Shown: piece after piece, positions 43,007 through 49,740 of the stretch | Position numbering within the stretch: the first letter of the stretch is position 1 | Layout: each line of letters begins with the position of its first letter | Assembly: GCF_003149045.1 (NCBI RefSeq) | Contig: NZ_QGDU01000018.1 | Coordinates: 1 to 64,000 of the forward strand | Length of the DNA stretch: 64,000 nucleotides | Direction of reading: 5' to 3' | DNA from: Fibrobacter sp. UWR4 | GTDB taxonomy: Bacteria; Fibrobacterota; Fibrobacteria; Fibrobacterales; Fibrobacteraceae | Notes under the pieces: generated by a model | What the model was told of the DNA's origin: nothing | Databases searched by the model: none | What the model saw: only the letters and a program-made list of their open reading frames with translations | Position numbers and translations under genes: made by a program

Positions 43007-43450
43007 CTACATTCCCCAAAAATTGAAGCGGATGTCGTAGTGTTTGGACAATGTAAAAGGAATGGTTTCGCCTTTCCATTGGATAGTTGCGGGTATTTCC
43101 CCATCTACGACATTGCCTTCTTCAGAAAGAAAATAGGCACATAAGTGGTCATATTTCCAATATGAACCCTTGTATTTTCCAAGAGAAGTAGTCAATACAG
43201 GACATTCATTGTCCTCTGTATCAGGCACTTTTATTTCAAGTGTAAATCCAGAGTTATGGAACCACGTCGGAATTATTGGTATGATAATGCCAGCTAGACC
43301 AATTCCCGAGTTGTATCTTTTTTCGTCAACATTCAGGTTTTCGGTGATTGTCCCATTTTCAGGTCTCCAGGATGTAGAGACATAAAGATGCGCACAAGAA
43401 CAGAACTCAAAGCAAAATGCAATAATCAATAGTCGTAAAATAGTCTTCAT
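43007..43450 (-). CDS. lipoprotein-like hypothetical protein
   Basis: A 147-residue protein starting at ATG 43450 (TAGGA six bases upstream) with a lipobox-like EFCSCAH. The mature part has a hydrophobic GIGLAGIIIPIIPTWFH segment and a C-terminal beta-rich stretch ending IRFNFWGM. Function unknown. The next gene upstream (43475) has a similar layout with FFIPFIPLG, suggesting distant paralogues. Confidence 0.65.
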   Translation of the reverse strand: MKTILRLLIIAFCFEFCSCAHLYVSTSWRPENGTITENLNVDEKRYNSGIGLAGIIIPIIPTWFHNSGFTLEIKVPDTEDNECPVLTTSLGKYKGSYWKYDHLCAYFLSEEGNVVDGEIPATIQWKGETIPFTLSKHYDIRFNFWGM

Positions 43451-43474
43451 ATACATTCCTACTCATTATTTGCA

Positions 43475-44044
43475 TTAGGCATCAGGATACCAAAATGGAT
43501 GATAACCCCACCACTGTCTCTTTACAAAGAGGTATCGTTTTTCTTCCCCTTTGTGTTTTATAGTATATACTTGCTGCTTATCGATGGGTAACTTTCCATA
43601 ATGACATAGGTCGTAGTGATTATTAATCCCGGTAATATCTTCCGGCTCGTTTTCCAAAATCTTTCCATAAAAAAGATCGTCGTTGGCGTATACCACAGGA
43701 CATTCCTCACCTTTTTTAGCCCATATTACAAAGTCCCCTGTGTGGCGATCAGGATGTGGACCCTGATAATTTTCTCCCAAGGGAATAAATGGGATAAAAA
43801 AAATGAACCATGAGTTAGCAGTAGTTTTGGTGTAGTAATCCCAGATTTCGTAGTCGGTATTTAGTGATTTTGGATTACCTTCAAATGTACTTTCAGGTGG
43901 AATCACCTTACCATTATCATCCAATAAGTTGGGTTCGTACCAGATGAAGTTATGGTAAAGGGAGCAACCTTCCTGGCAAAACATACCTAGAAGCAAAATG
44001 AGAATGGTGAAAAATGAAGAGAAGGAAAATGCAGTGCGTTGCAT
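43475..44044 (-). CDS. lipoprotein-like hypothetical protein
   Basis: A 189-residue protein with a signal peptide and lipobox-like MFCQEGCSLY. It contains SWFIFFIPFIPLGENYQGPH, comparable in position to the hydrophobic IPIIPTW segment of the adjacent 43007 product, and an aromatic C-terminus. Not recognised. Probably co-transcribed with 43007. Confidence 0.65.
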   Translation of the reverse strand: MQRTAFSFSSFFTILILLLGMFCQEGCSLYHNFIWYEPNLLDDNGKVIPPESTFEGNPKSLNTDYEIWDYYTKTTANSWFIFFIPFIPLGENYQGPHPDRHTGDFVIWAKKGEECPVVYANDDLFYGKILENEPEDITGINNHYDLCHYGKLPIDKQQVYTIKHKGEEKRYLFVKRQWWGYHPFWYPDA

Positions 44045-44077
44045 AAAGTGGTCCCCCGATAACCACTAGTAATATAT

Positions 44078-44109
44078 AAAAATTCCAGGAGGCTGATTCG
44101 TTCCTGGGA
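44078..44109 (-). terminator. terminator of the acetyltransferase gene
   Basis: Minus strand TCCCAGGA (44109-44102) and TCCTGGAA (44090-44083), followed by five Ts (44082-44078). Confidence 0.65.
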
Positions 44110-44160
44110 CTTTTTAATCTCCTGAGGCCTGTGATGATTATATACTCGAGCCTTGAACCT

Positions 44161-44673
44161 CTACAGTTCCATAAAGAAGATCACGGCATCCACGAAACCC
44201 AGTTTCTTGTGGTTGAAAGCTCCGGGCAGTCGGCAAAGTTCCTTGAAGCCCAGGCTCTTCCACAGGTGCATGGCCGGCTCGTTGGTGCTGATGACGAAGT
44301 TGAACTGGATCGACTTGAATCCCATTTCGCGGGCGACCTTGATACAATCCTCGCCCATCTTGCGGCCGACACCCTTTCCACGGGTTTCACGTGAAACCAT
44401 AAAGGAGGCGTTTGCCACATGGCTGCCTCGCCCACGGTGGTTCTGGATGATTTTGTAGAATCCCAGAATTTTGGAACCTGCGCTATCCTTGCCTGCGTCC
44501 GAGACGGTTTCTTCCATTACAAAGCTGGTGACGCCCTTTCCGAACCAGTAGTCGTATGCGTCCTGGTCGCTGGCGGTCTCCTCGAAATCGTATGTATCGC
44601 CGCCCTGAATCACTTCGCGGAAAATGGGCAGCATCTGGGGAAAATCATCAGGAGTAGCTTTACGAATTTGCAT
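44161..44673 (-). CDS. GNAT acetyltransferase carrying a parS site
   Basis: A 170-residue N-acetyltransferase. Motif A reads SFMVSRETRGKGVGRKMGED with the RGKGVG acetyl-CoA loop, and the later MHLWKSLGFKEL turn is motif B. Unrelated in detail to the duplicated pair at 14838 and 17143. The VSRET codons are a parS-like palindrome (44383-44398), so this segment answers to both protein and segregation constraints. Heptamer repeats start at its initiation codon. Confidence 0.9.
   Translation of the reverse strand: MQIRKATPDDFPQMLPIFREVIQGGDTYDFEETASDQDAYDYWFGKGVTSFVMEETVSDAGKDSAGSKILGFYKIIQNHRGRGSHVANASFMVSRETRGKGVGRKMGEDCIKVAREMGFKSIQFNFVISTNEPAMHLWKSLGFKELCRLPGAFNHKKLGFVDAVIFFMEL
44383..44398. 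promoter_or_regulatory. parS: parS-like site 5 (14/16), inside a gene
   Basis: GGTTTCACGTGAAACC: the 12-bp core is perfect, first and last bases differ. It encodes VSRET in motif A of the acetyltransferase. Confidence 0.7.
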
Positions 44674-45008
44674 GATTAGTAGTTAGTAGGAAGTAGGCAG
44701 TGGTTGATCGCTTGCGCTCCCTTTGAACTATATAGTGGCGCTTCGCGCTTTTTATGTTATATAATATAGTAAGTGATATGCGTGCGAATGCAAAAAAGAA
44801 TGTGTTTGTTAAATAATGTGTTCTAAAAACTCCATTATATATATATTAGTGTGGTCAAATGCCAAAAGACTGGATTCTTCGACTCCACTACGTTCCGCTC
44901 AGAATGACACTAGGGGTAGAACGCTAAGTATTTCAAACCTCAATGCATCCGCAGGATGCGACCTCTCACCTCAAACCTCAAAGGCCACAAAGTGGCCGAC
45001 CTAAAAAT
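44674..45008. other. gene-free region: heptamer array, palindromic element and hairpins
   Basis: 335 bp. Five 7-bp units (GATTAGT, AGTTAGT, AGGAAGT, AGGCAGT, GGTTGAT) at 44674-44708; a GCGC TTC GCGC hairpin near 44740; a GGATTC...AGAATGACA element (44872-44909); then GCATCC GCA GGATGC, three ACCTCAA-like heptamers (44961-44981) and GGCCAC AAA GTGGCC. The promoter of the next gene must lie within this DNA. Confidence 0.6.
44872..44909. repeat. GGATCC/AGGATGAC-type palindromic element, variant
   Basis: GGATTCTTCGACTCC, ACTACGTTC, CGCTCAGAATGACA. Compared with the copy at 31030, the GATCC/GGAT ends have become GATTC/GAAT in both arms, a paired change. Confidence 0.65.
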
Positions 45009-45407
45009 ATGGAAGAAGTAGTAAAGTTTCTCAAGGAATGTGGCGCCTATTTCCTGGCAACCGTAGACGGAGATCAGCCCAAGGTTCGTCCCTTCGGTAC
45101 CGCTGAAATCTTCGAAGGCAAGCTGTATATTCAGACTGGCAAGTCCAAGAACGTTTCCCAGCAAATCGCTGCAAATCCCAAGGTCCAGATTTGCGCCATG
45201 AACAAGACCGGCGACCAGTGGCTCCGTCTCAGCGGCACCCTGGTGGAAGATGATCGCCTGGAACCCAAGGTTCACATGCTGGATGCCTACCCCAGCCTCA
45301 AGGCCATGTACAAGGCTGAAGATCCCAACACCCAGGTTCTCTACTTCAAGGACGCCGAGGCCACCTTCTGCAGTTTCACGGCTGCTCCCCGCACGGTGAA
45401 GTTCTAA
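45009..45407 (+). CDS. pyridoxamine 5'-phosphate oxidase-like FMN-binding protein
   Basis: A 132-residue split-barrel flavoprotein of the NimA/NimC-like group: GAYFLATVDGDQPKVRPFG, LYIQTGKSKNVSQQI, WLRLSGTLVEDDR. Members bind FMN and reduce small substrates; the actual one is unknown. ATG 45009 begins the conserved domain; the frame to 44943 is repeat DNA. Confidence 0.85.
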   Translation: MEEVVKFLKECGAYFLATVDGDQPKVRPFGTAEIFEGKLYIQTGKSKNVSQQIAANPKVQICAMNKTGDQWLRLSGTLVEDDRLEPKVHMLDAYPSLKAMYKAEDPNTQVLYFKDAEATFCSFTAAPRTVKF

Positions 45408-45846
45408 AAGTGGATGTTGACGCCGAGTTTTCGGCATGGCGTAGTGTTGATAGATTATCCACTAGTAATTAACAATTTTGTTGTTTTATCCACGTTCAGA
45501 GATGAATGTGGATATTTTTATTAACAAATCATCTATTCACAGCCTTCTGTTATGAGTCCTCATTTTTATACAGATTGTGAATAGATTTGGTGAAAAAATT
45601 GAGATTTAATGCTGCGTTCTTTAAAAACTCGTTGAAAATCAAAAAGTTAGCGAAGTGTTTCACGTGGAACATTTATGCGTGTCTGTTGTTGATTTGTTGA
45701 TAGTTTTTAAAACAGTCGTCAAAAGTCAAAAAATCTGCATGTTGATAAAATGTTTAATTTGTTGTTAAAAGACGGGGATAGATTATTCTTGTGAACACTC
45801 TATTCACATACCCCCAAAATACCCTGTTTATTAGTATATTTAGGTC
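45408..45846. other. oriC: candidate replication origin (oriC)
   Basis: 439 bp without genes, AT-rich, with six DnaA-box-like 9-mers: TTATCCACT (45455), TTATCCACG (45486), TGTGGATAT (45507, reverse), CTATTCACA (45533), TGTGAATAG (45576, reverse of CTATTCACA) and CTATTCACA (45800). A TTGTTGATTTGTTGATAG stretch and T-rich runs could be the unwinding element. parS site 6 lies inside. Gene orientation switches here. dnaA is not adjacent, so this remains a prediction. Confidence 0.65.
45656..45671. promoter_or_regulatory. parS: parS site 6 (15/16)
   Basis: TGTTTCACGTGGAACA; read on the other strand it is TGTTCCACGTGAAACA, a known functional parS variant. It lies in the candidate origin. Confidence 0.88.
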
Positions 45847-46524
45847 ATGGAAAAGATTCTTGATAATTCTGTCCGCGGTGGCCGCACGATTTTCTGGCTG
45901 AAAGTCATGCTGGGTGCATTTTTCGTAGTGTGCGCCCTTATGTTTGCGCTGGTGCGCGCTGGCGTGGCGGCAGTACCTGGAGACATGGACAGTACGTTGC
46001 CCATGACAATTTTAGTTCTGCTGCTGGGAACTTTTGCGGCAGGCCTTGCCCTGCTGGTGATTTTTGCTATCCAGGGGTGCTATTGGGTCGCCTGGATGTA
46101 TCGCTCCGTGACGAACCTTCGAACTCTGGGTGCGACTAAACTTCATCCCTTGCTGGCGGTCATTCTCAGTGTCATCCCCTATGTGGGCATGCTGATCCAT
46201 TCCCTAGTGTTCCGTGAGATGGTCCGGAAACTGGACGGCAAGCTGACGGAACTGGGTGTGGAACATCCAGAGGTTTCCATGAACAAGGTGGGCGCCTTTG
46301 CCGGACTTTACCTGATGAGCATTATTGCGCCCCTGGTGAATGATGGCCATGTCACTACGGCAATCGCCCTGGTGGTGGGCGTTGCGTCCATGGTCTGCTA
46401 TATTTCCGCTTTGACCGTCTATGTCCAGCAGGAAAAATTACTGCAGGCGGCTGGCCAGGAAGAAATCATCCGCCGCAAGGTGGACGAGGTCCTGAAGCAG
46501 CGCGAGGCTACTTCAGGTAATTAG
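45847..46524 (+). CDS. membrane protein, DUF4328-like
   Basis: A 225-residue protein with about six membrane helices. WVAWMYRSVTNLRTLGATKL followed by a Pro-containing helix (VILSVIPYVGMLIHSLVF) resembles DUF4328 proteins, whose role is unknown. The C-terminal 40 residues are a charged helix. TATATT (45835-45840) is six bases before the ATG, so transcription should begin at the start codon. Confidence 0.6.
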   Translation: MEKILDNSVRGGRTIFWLKVMLGAFFVVCALMFALVRAGVAAVPGDMDSTLPMTILVLLLGTFAAGLALLVIFAIQGCYWVAWMYRSVTNLRTLGATKLHPLLAVILSVIPYVGMLIHSLVFREMVRKLDGKLTELGVEHPEVSMNKVGAFAGLYLMSIIAPLVNDGHVTTAIALVVGVASMVCYISALTVYVQQEKLLQAAGQEEIIRRKVDEVLKQREATSGN

Positions 46525-46531
46525 AATCTCG

Positions 46532-47497
46532 TCAACGGTAAATTTCGGGATTCTTGCTGCGGAAGCGGCGGTGGGTCCAGCCGTACCACAATGCGGGATT
46601 TTCTTGGATCCGTTCTTCCAGCCAGTTGCGGTAGGCGCCATCGATGATTGAACCATGGGCATTCTCCGGATGATTATGGTCATGCTGACGCAGGTCGGCA
46701 TCGGCTGCACTTATTACGGAATCTTGTGGGTTCGTCTCGGATTCCAAGGCGTGCAGGATTTTACGGCTCCCCCGCTCCTCGATCCAGCAGAAAAATACGG
46801 GAGTGTCCGGGCGGTGTTTCAGCAGGAAGTCGGGAACGGGATTATGGCGGACTTTGCAGCCCAGGAAAGTTCCGTCAAGAGCGCTCCCGATTCTGCTATC
46901 CTGATCGGCCAGCAGGCAGAACAGCTGTTTTTGGCCGTTGCAGTCAGGTGCGTTACCATCCAGTAGGTTCAGAAATTCCCGAGGCGTCTTGGCGTCGATG
47001 GAATAAGGCCGCCCGCGGACGCATCTCACTTTTTCGTAGACGTAGCGGTTCAGCCATGCGGGCTTCAGCGGGATGAAACTTGCCTTCAGCGGGACGCCGA
47101 GGGCACATAGCCAGGCGCCGCTAGCTTCGTAGTTTCCGTAGTGTGCCGTCAGGAAGATTCCGCCCCTACGCATCTTCCCGATGGTGGTTGCCGCACCCTC
47201 CGCAAGTTCAAAACTTTTACCGCCGACTTTGCAGGGATACTGGTCGCAATTCTCAGGCAGCTTCTTATAGGTGTCGAAACAGAACAGCAACTCCCCCACA
47301 TGGCGGGTCAAGTTCTTCAGCATCCTTTTGTAGAGATTGCGATTCTGCTGCGGGTCATGCTGAACTTGTTTCAGCATGACGTCCTGTACATACTTCAGAT
47401 TCGCTTCCACCGTCTTTTTCTTCCAGCCGCAAGTGAGCAGAACCGCGTAGGCGGCACTTGCAAAAATACGGGCTGAAATTTGACCGAGGAGGCTCAT
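46532..47497 (-). CDS. lysophospholipid acyltransferase (LpxL/HtrB-like) with an inserted repeat
   Basis: A 321-residue membrane-associated acyltransferase. GIFLTAHYGNYEASGAWLC holds the HxxxxE-type catalytic motif, and FCLLADQDSR with FFCWIEERG supplies later conserved blocks, as in lipid A late acyltransferases. It probably adds an acyl chain to a glycolipid precursor. Near residue 40, DVMLKQVQHDPQQN is encoded by a 27-bp palindrome (47354-47380) that has entered the gene in frame. Confidence 0.82.
   Translation of the reverse strand: MSLLGQISARIFASAAYAVLLTCGWKKKTVEANLKYVQDVMLKQVQHDPQQNRNLYKRMLKNLTRHVGELLFCFDTYKKLPENCDQYPCKVGGKSFELAEGAATTIGKMRRGGIFLTAHYGNYEASGAWLCALGVPLKASFIPLKPAWLNRYVYEKVRCVRGRPYSIDAKTPREFLNLLDGNAPDCNGQKQLFCLLADQDSRIGSALDGTFLGCKVRHNPVPDFLLKHRPDTPVFFCWIEERGSRKILHALESETNPQDSVISAADADLRQHDHNHPENAHGSIIDGAYRNWLEERIQENPALWYGWTHRRFRSKNPEIYR
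47354..47380. repeat. 27-bp palindromic element inside the acyltransferase gene
   Basis: GTCATGCTGAA, CTTG loop region, TTCAGCATGAC: near-perfect palindrome, read in frame as VMLKQVQHD. Its GTCATG...CATGAC ends relate it to the AGGATGAC family. Confidence 0.75.
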
Positions 47498-48009
47498 TAG
47501 TTCTTCTGTATTTCCAATTTTCTGAAACTCTCGTAGTGGTCCGCAGTATAATATATAACGCAGCCGCTCTGGTAAATCAATCTCTTTGTCCCGCGACTTG
47601 CCATGTTACCATAGTCCACATCGGCTTCGTGGTATTTGCCCTCGGGTAACAGTTTTTCATTGTTACTAAAATTGTCTCCCCCGATCATGACGCCCAGGGT
47701 TTTCCAGGGGTTGAAATTCCACTTGCTGAAGGTGTTCCCCGTGGAACTTTCGTAGAGTTTTTGCCCTTCCCCTTTATTTACATAGTTTTGCGGGAGCTTG
47801 TCGAATCTGCAGAGATATGCCGCCACGGAATCTCGTGCGGTGTATTTGCCTGATTCCTCTACAGCATCATAGATATTTTGGGATGTTTCGCTTGGGGAAC
47901 CGGGTTCCTCGTCTTCTGTAATCGTATTTTCAGTAGGCGTGCTACATCCGACAAAAAAGCTGTTGACAAACAGGCTTGCAAGTATGATATAGATGTATGC
48001 GGTTCTCAT
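47497..48009 (-). CDS. lipoprotein, function unknown
   Basis: A 170-residue lipoprotein (lipobox NSFFVGCST), acidic and soluble after the lipid anchor, with a C-terminal LIYQSGCVIYYTADHYESFR. The stop overlaps the start of the acyltransferase gene, so the two form an operon. TATATT lies seven bases before the ATG. Confidence 0.65.
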   Translation of the reverse strand: MRTAYIYIILASLFVNSFFVGCSTPTENTITEDEEPGSPSETSQNIYDAVEESGKYTARDSVAAYLCRFDKLPQNYVNKGEGQKLYESSTGNTFSKWNFNPWKTLGVMIGGDNFSNNEKLLPEGKYHEADVDYGNMASRGTKRLIYQSGCVIYYTADHYESFRKLEIQKN

Positions 48010-48074
48010 ATCGCAGAATATAGCATTTGAAATACTGAATGGTCTTTTCTATCTTTCGCACCAAGGAGATCATT

Positions 48075-48386
48075 ATGGCAAAAAGAGAAAGGCTGGTTAT
48101 TGCCGGCAACGCCAAGGGCTCCGCGAAAGCCGCCTGCGATTCCGCGAAGGAATCCACGGCCATGCGCGCCCTACGAATCGATGGCTCCTGTAACGGACGA
48201 ACCCTCCGTACCAGAGTCATCAGGAACAAGAAACTCTACAACCGGAACTTTAAGCACAAGAAGTCCTTCGCCGATGCGGGGGACTTCCCTTTTTTATGGA
48301 CTTTTTTTCCAGGACGAAGGATTTATGGCTCTCAAAACAAACTTTTGTTACTATTATTTAGCACAAATTTTTTTTACGGCTTGTGA
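48075..48386 (+). CDS. small basic protein whose frame runs through a terminator
   Basis: An ATG with a strong AAGGAG site opens a frame of 103 codons. The first 65 residues are very basic and Ala/Arg/Lys-rich (MAKRERLVIAGNAKGSAKAA, then LRTRVIRNKKLYNRNFKHKK) and use the codons typical of the region. A hairpin with six Ts (48260-48295) lies inside the frame, after which composition changes, so the mRNA may lack a stop codon. It may be a nucleic-acid-binding peptide or a decayed gene. Confidence 0.45.
   Translation: MAKRERLVIAGNAKGSAKAACDSAKESTAMRALRIDGSCNGRTLRTRVIRNKKLYNRNFKHKKSFADAGDFPFLWTFFPGRRIYGSQNKLLLLLFSTNFFYGL
48260..48295 (+). terminator. Rho-independent terminator inside an open frame
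   Basis: GAAGTCC (48260-48266) and GGACTTC (48281-48287) followed by CC and six Ts. Confidence 0.65.
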
Positions 48387-48431
48387 TTATTAGTTTATCT
48401 TCAAGTGGTAATTTTAGGAAAGGAGAAAACA

Positions 48432-49334
48432 ATGGCTACATCTACAAAACCTAAGGCAAAGCTTGTTATCGCAGTTTCTGGCGGTGGCGCTCTGGGCATT
48501 GGCCCTCTGCAGTTCATGCGCCGTCTGGAAAAGGATCTGGGCAAGCAGCTGGGTGATATTTCTGTCGCATTTGCCGGTACCTCCACCGGTTCCATTATCG
48601 CTGGCGCCCTGTGCCGCGGCCTGGATGCCGAAACGGTCTACGGTCTCTACCGCGAAAAGCTCCCCAAGATCTTCAAGAAGAAGAAGAACCTGGGCGTGCT
48701 TTCCTCTGACTACGTGAAGTACGAAAACGCTGGCCTCAAGGAATCCCTGTACGAAATCTTCGGTAACAAGAAGATGAACGAATTCCCCAAGCCCATCTAC
48801 ATTCCCACTACCTTCATGAACGGCGAAAGTGTGGAAAAGGTCTGGGACCGTAACGACTCCTGGATGGACCAGGCTTTTGCCATCATGTCCAGCTGCTCTG
48901 CTCCCACTTATTTTGATTCCCTGTCCATCAAGCAGGGTAGCAAGACCTGCTACTACTGCGATGGCGGCATGTGGGCGAACGACCCCATCATGGCCCTGGA
49001 AGCAGGTATGAAGAAGTCCGGCGAAGTGGAAAACTTCAAGATCCTTTCTTTCAACACAGGTATGCTCGTCCCCAACAACAAGCCCAAGAACTTTACCGCG
49101 GTGGGCTGGCTTTCCTACATCATGGATAACTGGATTGCCCGTACCGGTAACGCCAACCTGTTCGAAGCCCGTGCAAACCTGGGCAAGGAAAACATTTTCC
49201 GCTGCGAACCCAAGGTGGAAAAGTCCTACCCCATGGATGACCTGAAGAAACTGGACGAAGTTTCCAATATTTGGGACGAATACTACGAATCCGTGAAGGC
49301 CGACGTCATCAAGTTCGTGAAATCTACCCTCTAA
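48432..49334 (+). CDS. patatin-like phospholipase
   Basis: A 300-residue lipid acyl hydrolase. LVIAVSGGGALGIGPLQFM contains the oxyanion glycine loop, FAGTSTGSIIAG the nucleophile motif GxSxG, and YYCDGGMWANDP the catalytic Asp-Gly-Gly. ATG 48432 follows an AAAGGAG site. The protein has no signal peptide. It is not accompanied by a CBASS-type cyclase, so a role in lipid turnover is the simpler reading. Confidence 0.9.
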   Translation: MATSTKPKAKLVIAVSGGGALGIGPLQFMRRLEKDLGKQLGDISVAFAGTSTGSIIAGALCRGLDAETVYGLYREKLPKIFKKKKNLGVLSSDYVKYENAGLKESLYEIFGNKKMNEFPKPIYIPTTFMNGESVEKVWDRNDSWMDQAFAIMSSCSAPTYFDSLSIKQGSKTCYYCDGGMWANDPIMALEAGMKKSGEVENFKILSFNTGMLVPNNKPKNFTAVGWLSYIMDNWIARTGNANLFEARANLGKENIFRCEPKVEKSYPMDDLKKLDEVSNIWDEYYESVKADVIKFVKSTL

Positions 49335-49360
49335 TTTTGCTGTATACGCAGAATGTCTAC

Positions 49361-49387
49361 AAATCCCTCGCTTTGGCGGGGGATTTT
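49361..49387 (+). terminator. terminator of the patatin gene
   Basis: AAATCCCTCGC, TTTG, GCGGGGGATTTTT: a 9-bp stem with a T-tract. Confidence 0.8.
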
Positions 49388-49421
49388 TCTGTCCTGTCCA
49401 GATTTAACTATATTTGCACCC

Positions 49422-49736
49422 ATGGCTTTATGCATAGAAGATAATCATCTAGAAGCGGTCCAGCGTATTCTCAGCCTTCATTTCGAGGATATGGAAGTCT
49501 GGGCCCACGGATCCCGTGTCACAGGCGTCGATCTTACGCCCGATACGGAGCTGGAACTGGTGGCGATTTCCGAAAGACCTCTTTCCGTCGAAGTCATGAC
49601 TGCGGTGGAAAAGGCATTCGTGGATAGCGGACTTCCCTTCCGCGTCGACATCATGGACTGGGCCAAATTGCCTGAATCCATCCAGAAGCAAATCAAGAAA
49701 GAACACGTTGTGATTCAGTCCGCAACGGAACAGTAG
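49422..49736 (+). CDS. small nucleotidyltransferase-fold protein
   Basis: A 104-residue protein with the minimal nucleotidyltransferase pattern: VWAHGSRVTG, then TPDTELELVA (Asp and Glu of the DxE pair) and RVDIMDWAKL (third acidic residue). It is the size of MNT-type antitoxin or orphan nucleotidyltransferases; no HEPN partner is adjacent. TATATT lies seven bases before ATG 49422; the frame upstream to 49353 crosses a terminator. Confidence 0.75.
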   Translation: MALCIEDNHLEAVQRILSLHFEDMEVWAHGSRVTGVDLTPDTELELVAISERPLSVEVMTAVEKAFVDSGLPFRVDIMDWAKLPESIQKQIKKEHVVIQSATEQ

Positions 49737-49740
49737 CCCT

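Noticed and set aside
47733-47748. TGTTCCCCGTGGAACT as a seventh parS site
   Set aside because: The central CACGTG is broken and several positions differ; it lies inside a lipoprotein gene with no other support.
48432-49736. Patatin next to a nucleotidyltransferase, suggesting a CBASS-type defence system
   Set aside because: The nucleotidyltransferase has only about 104 residues and lacks the CD-NTase core length; a terminator separates the genes.
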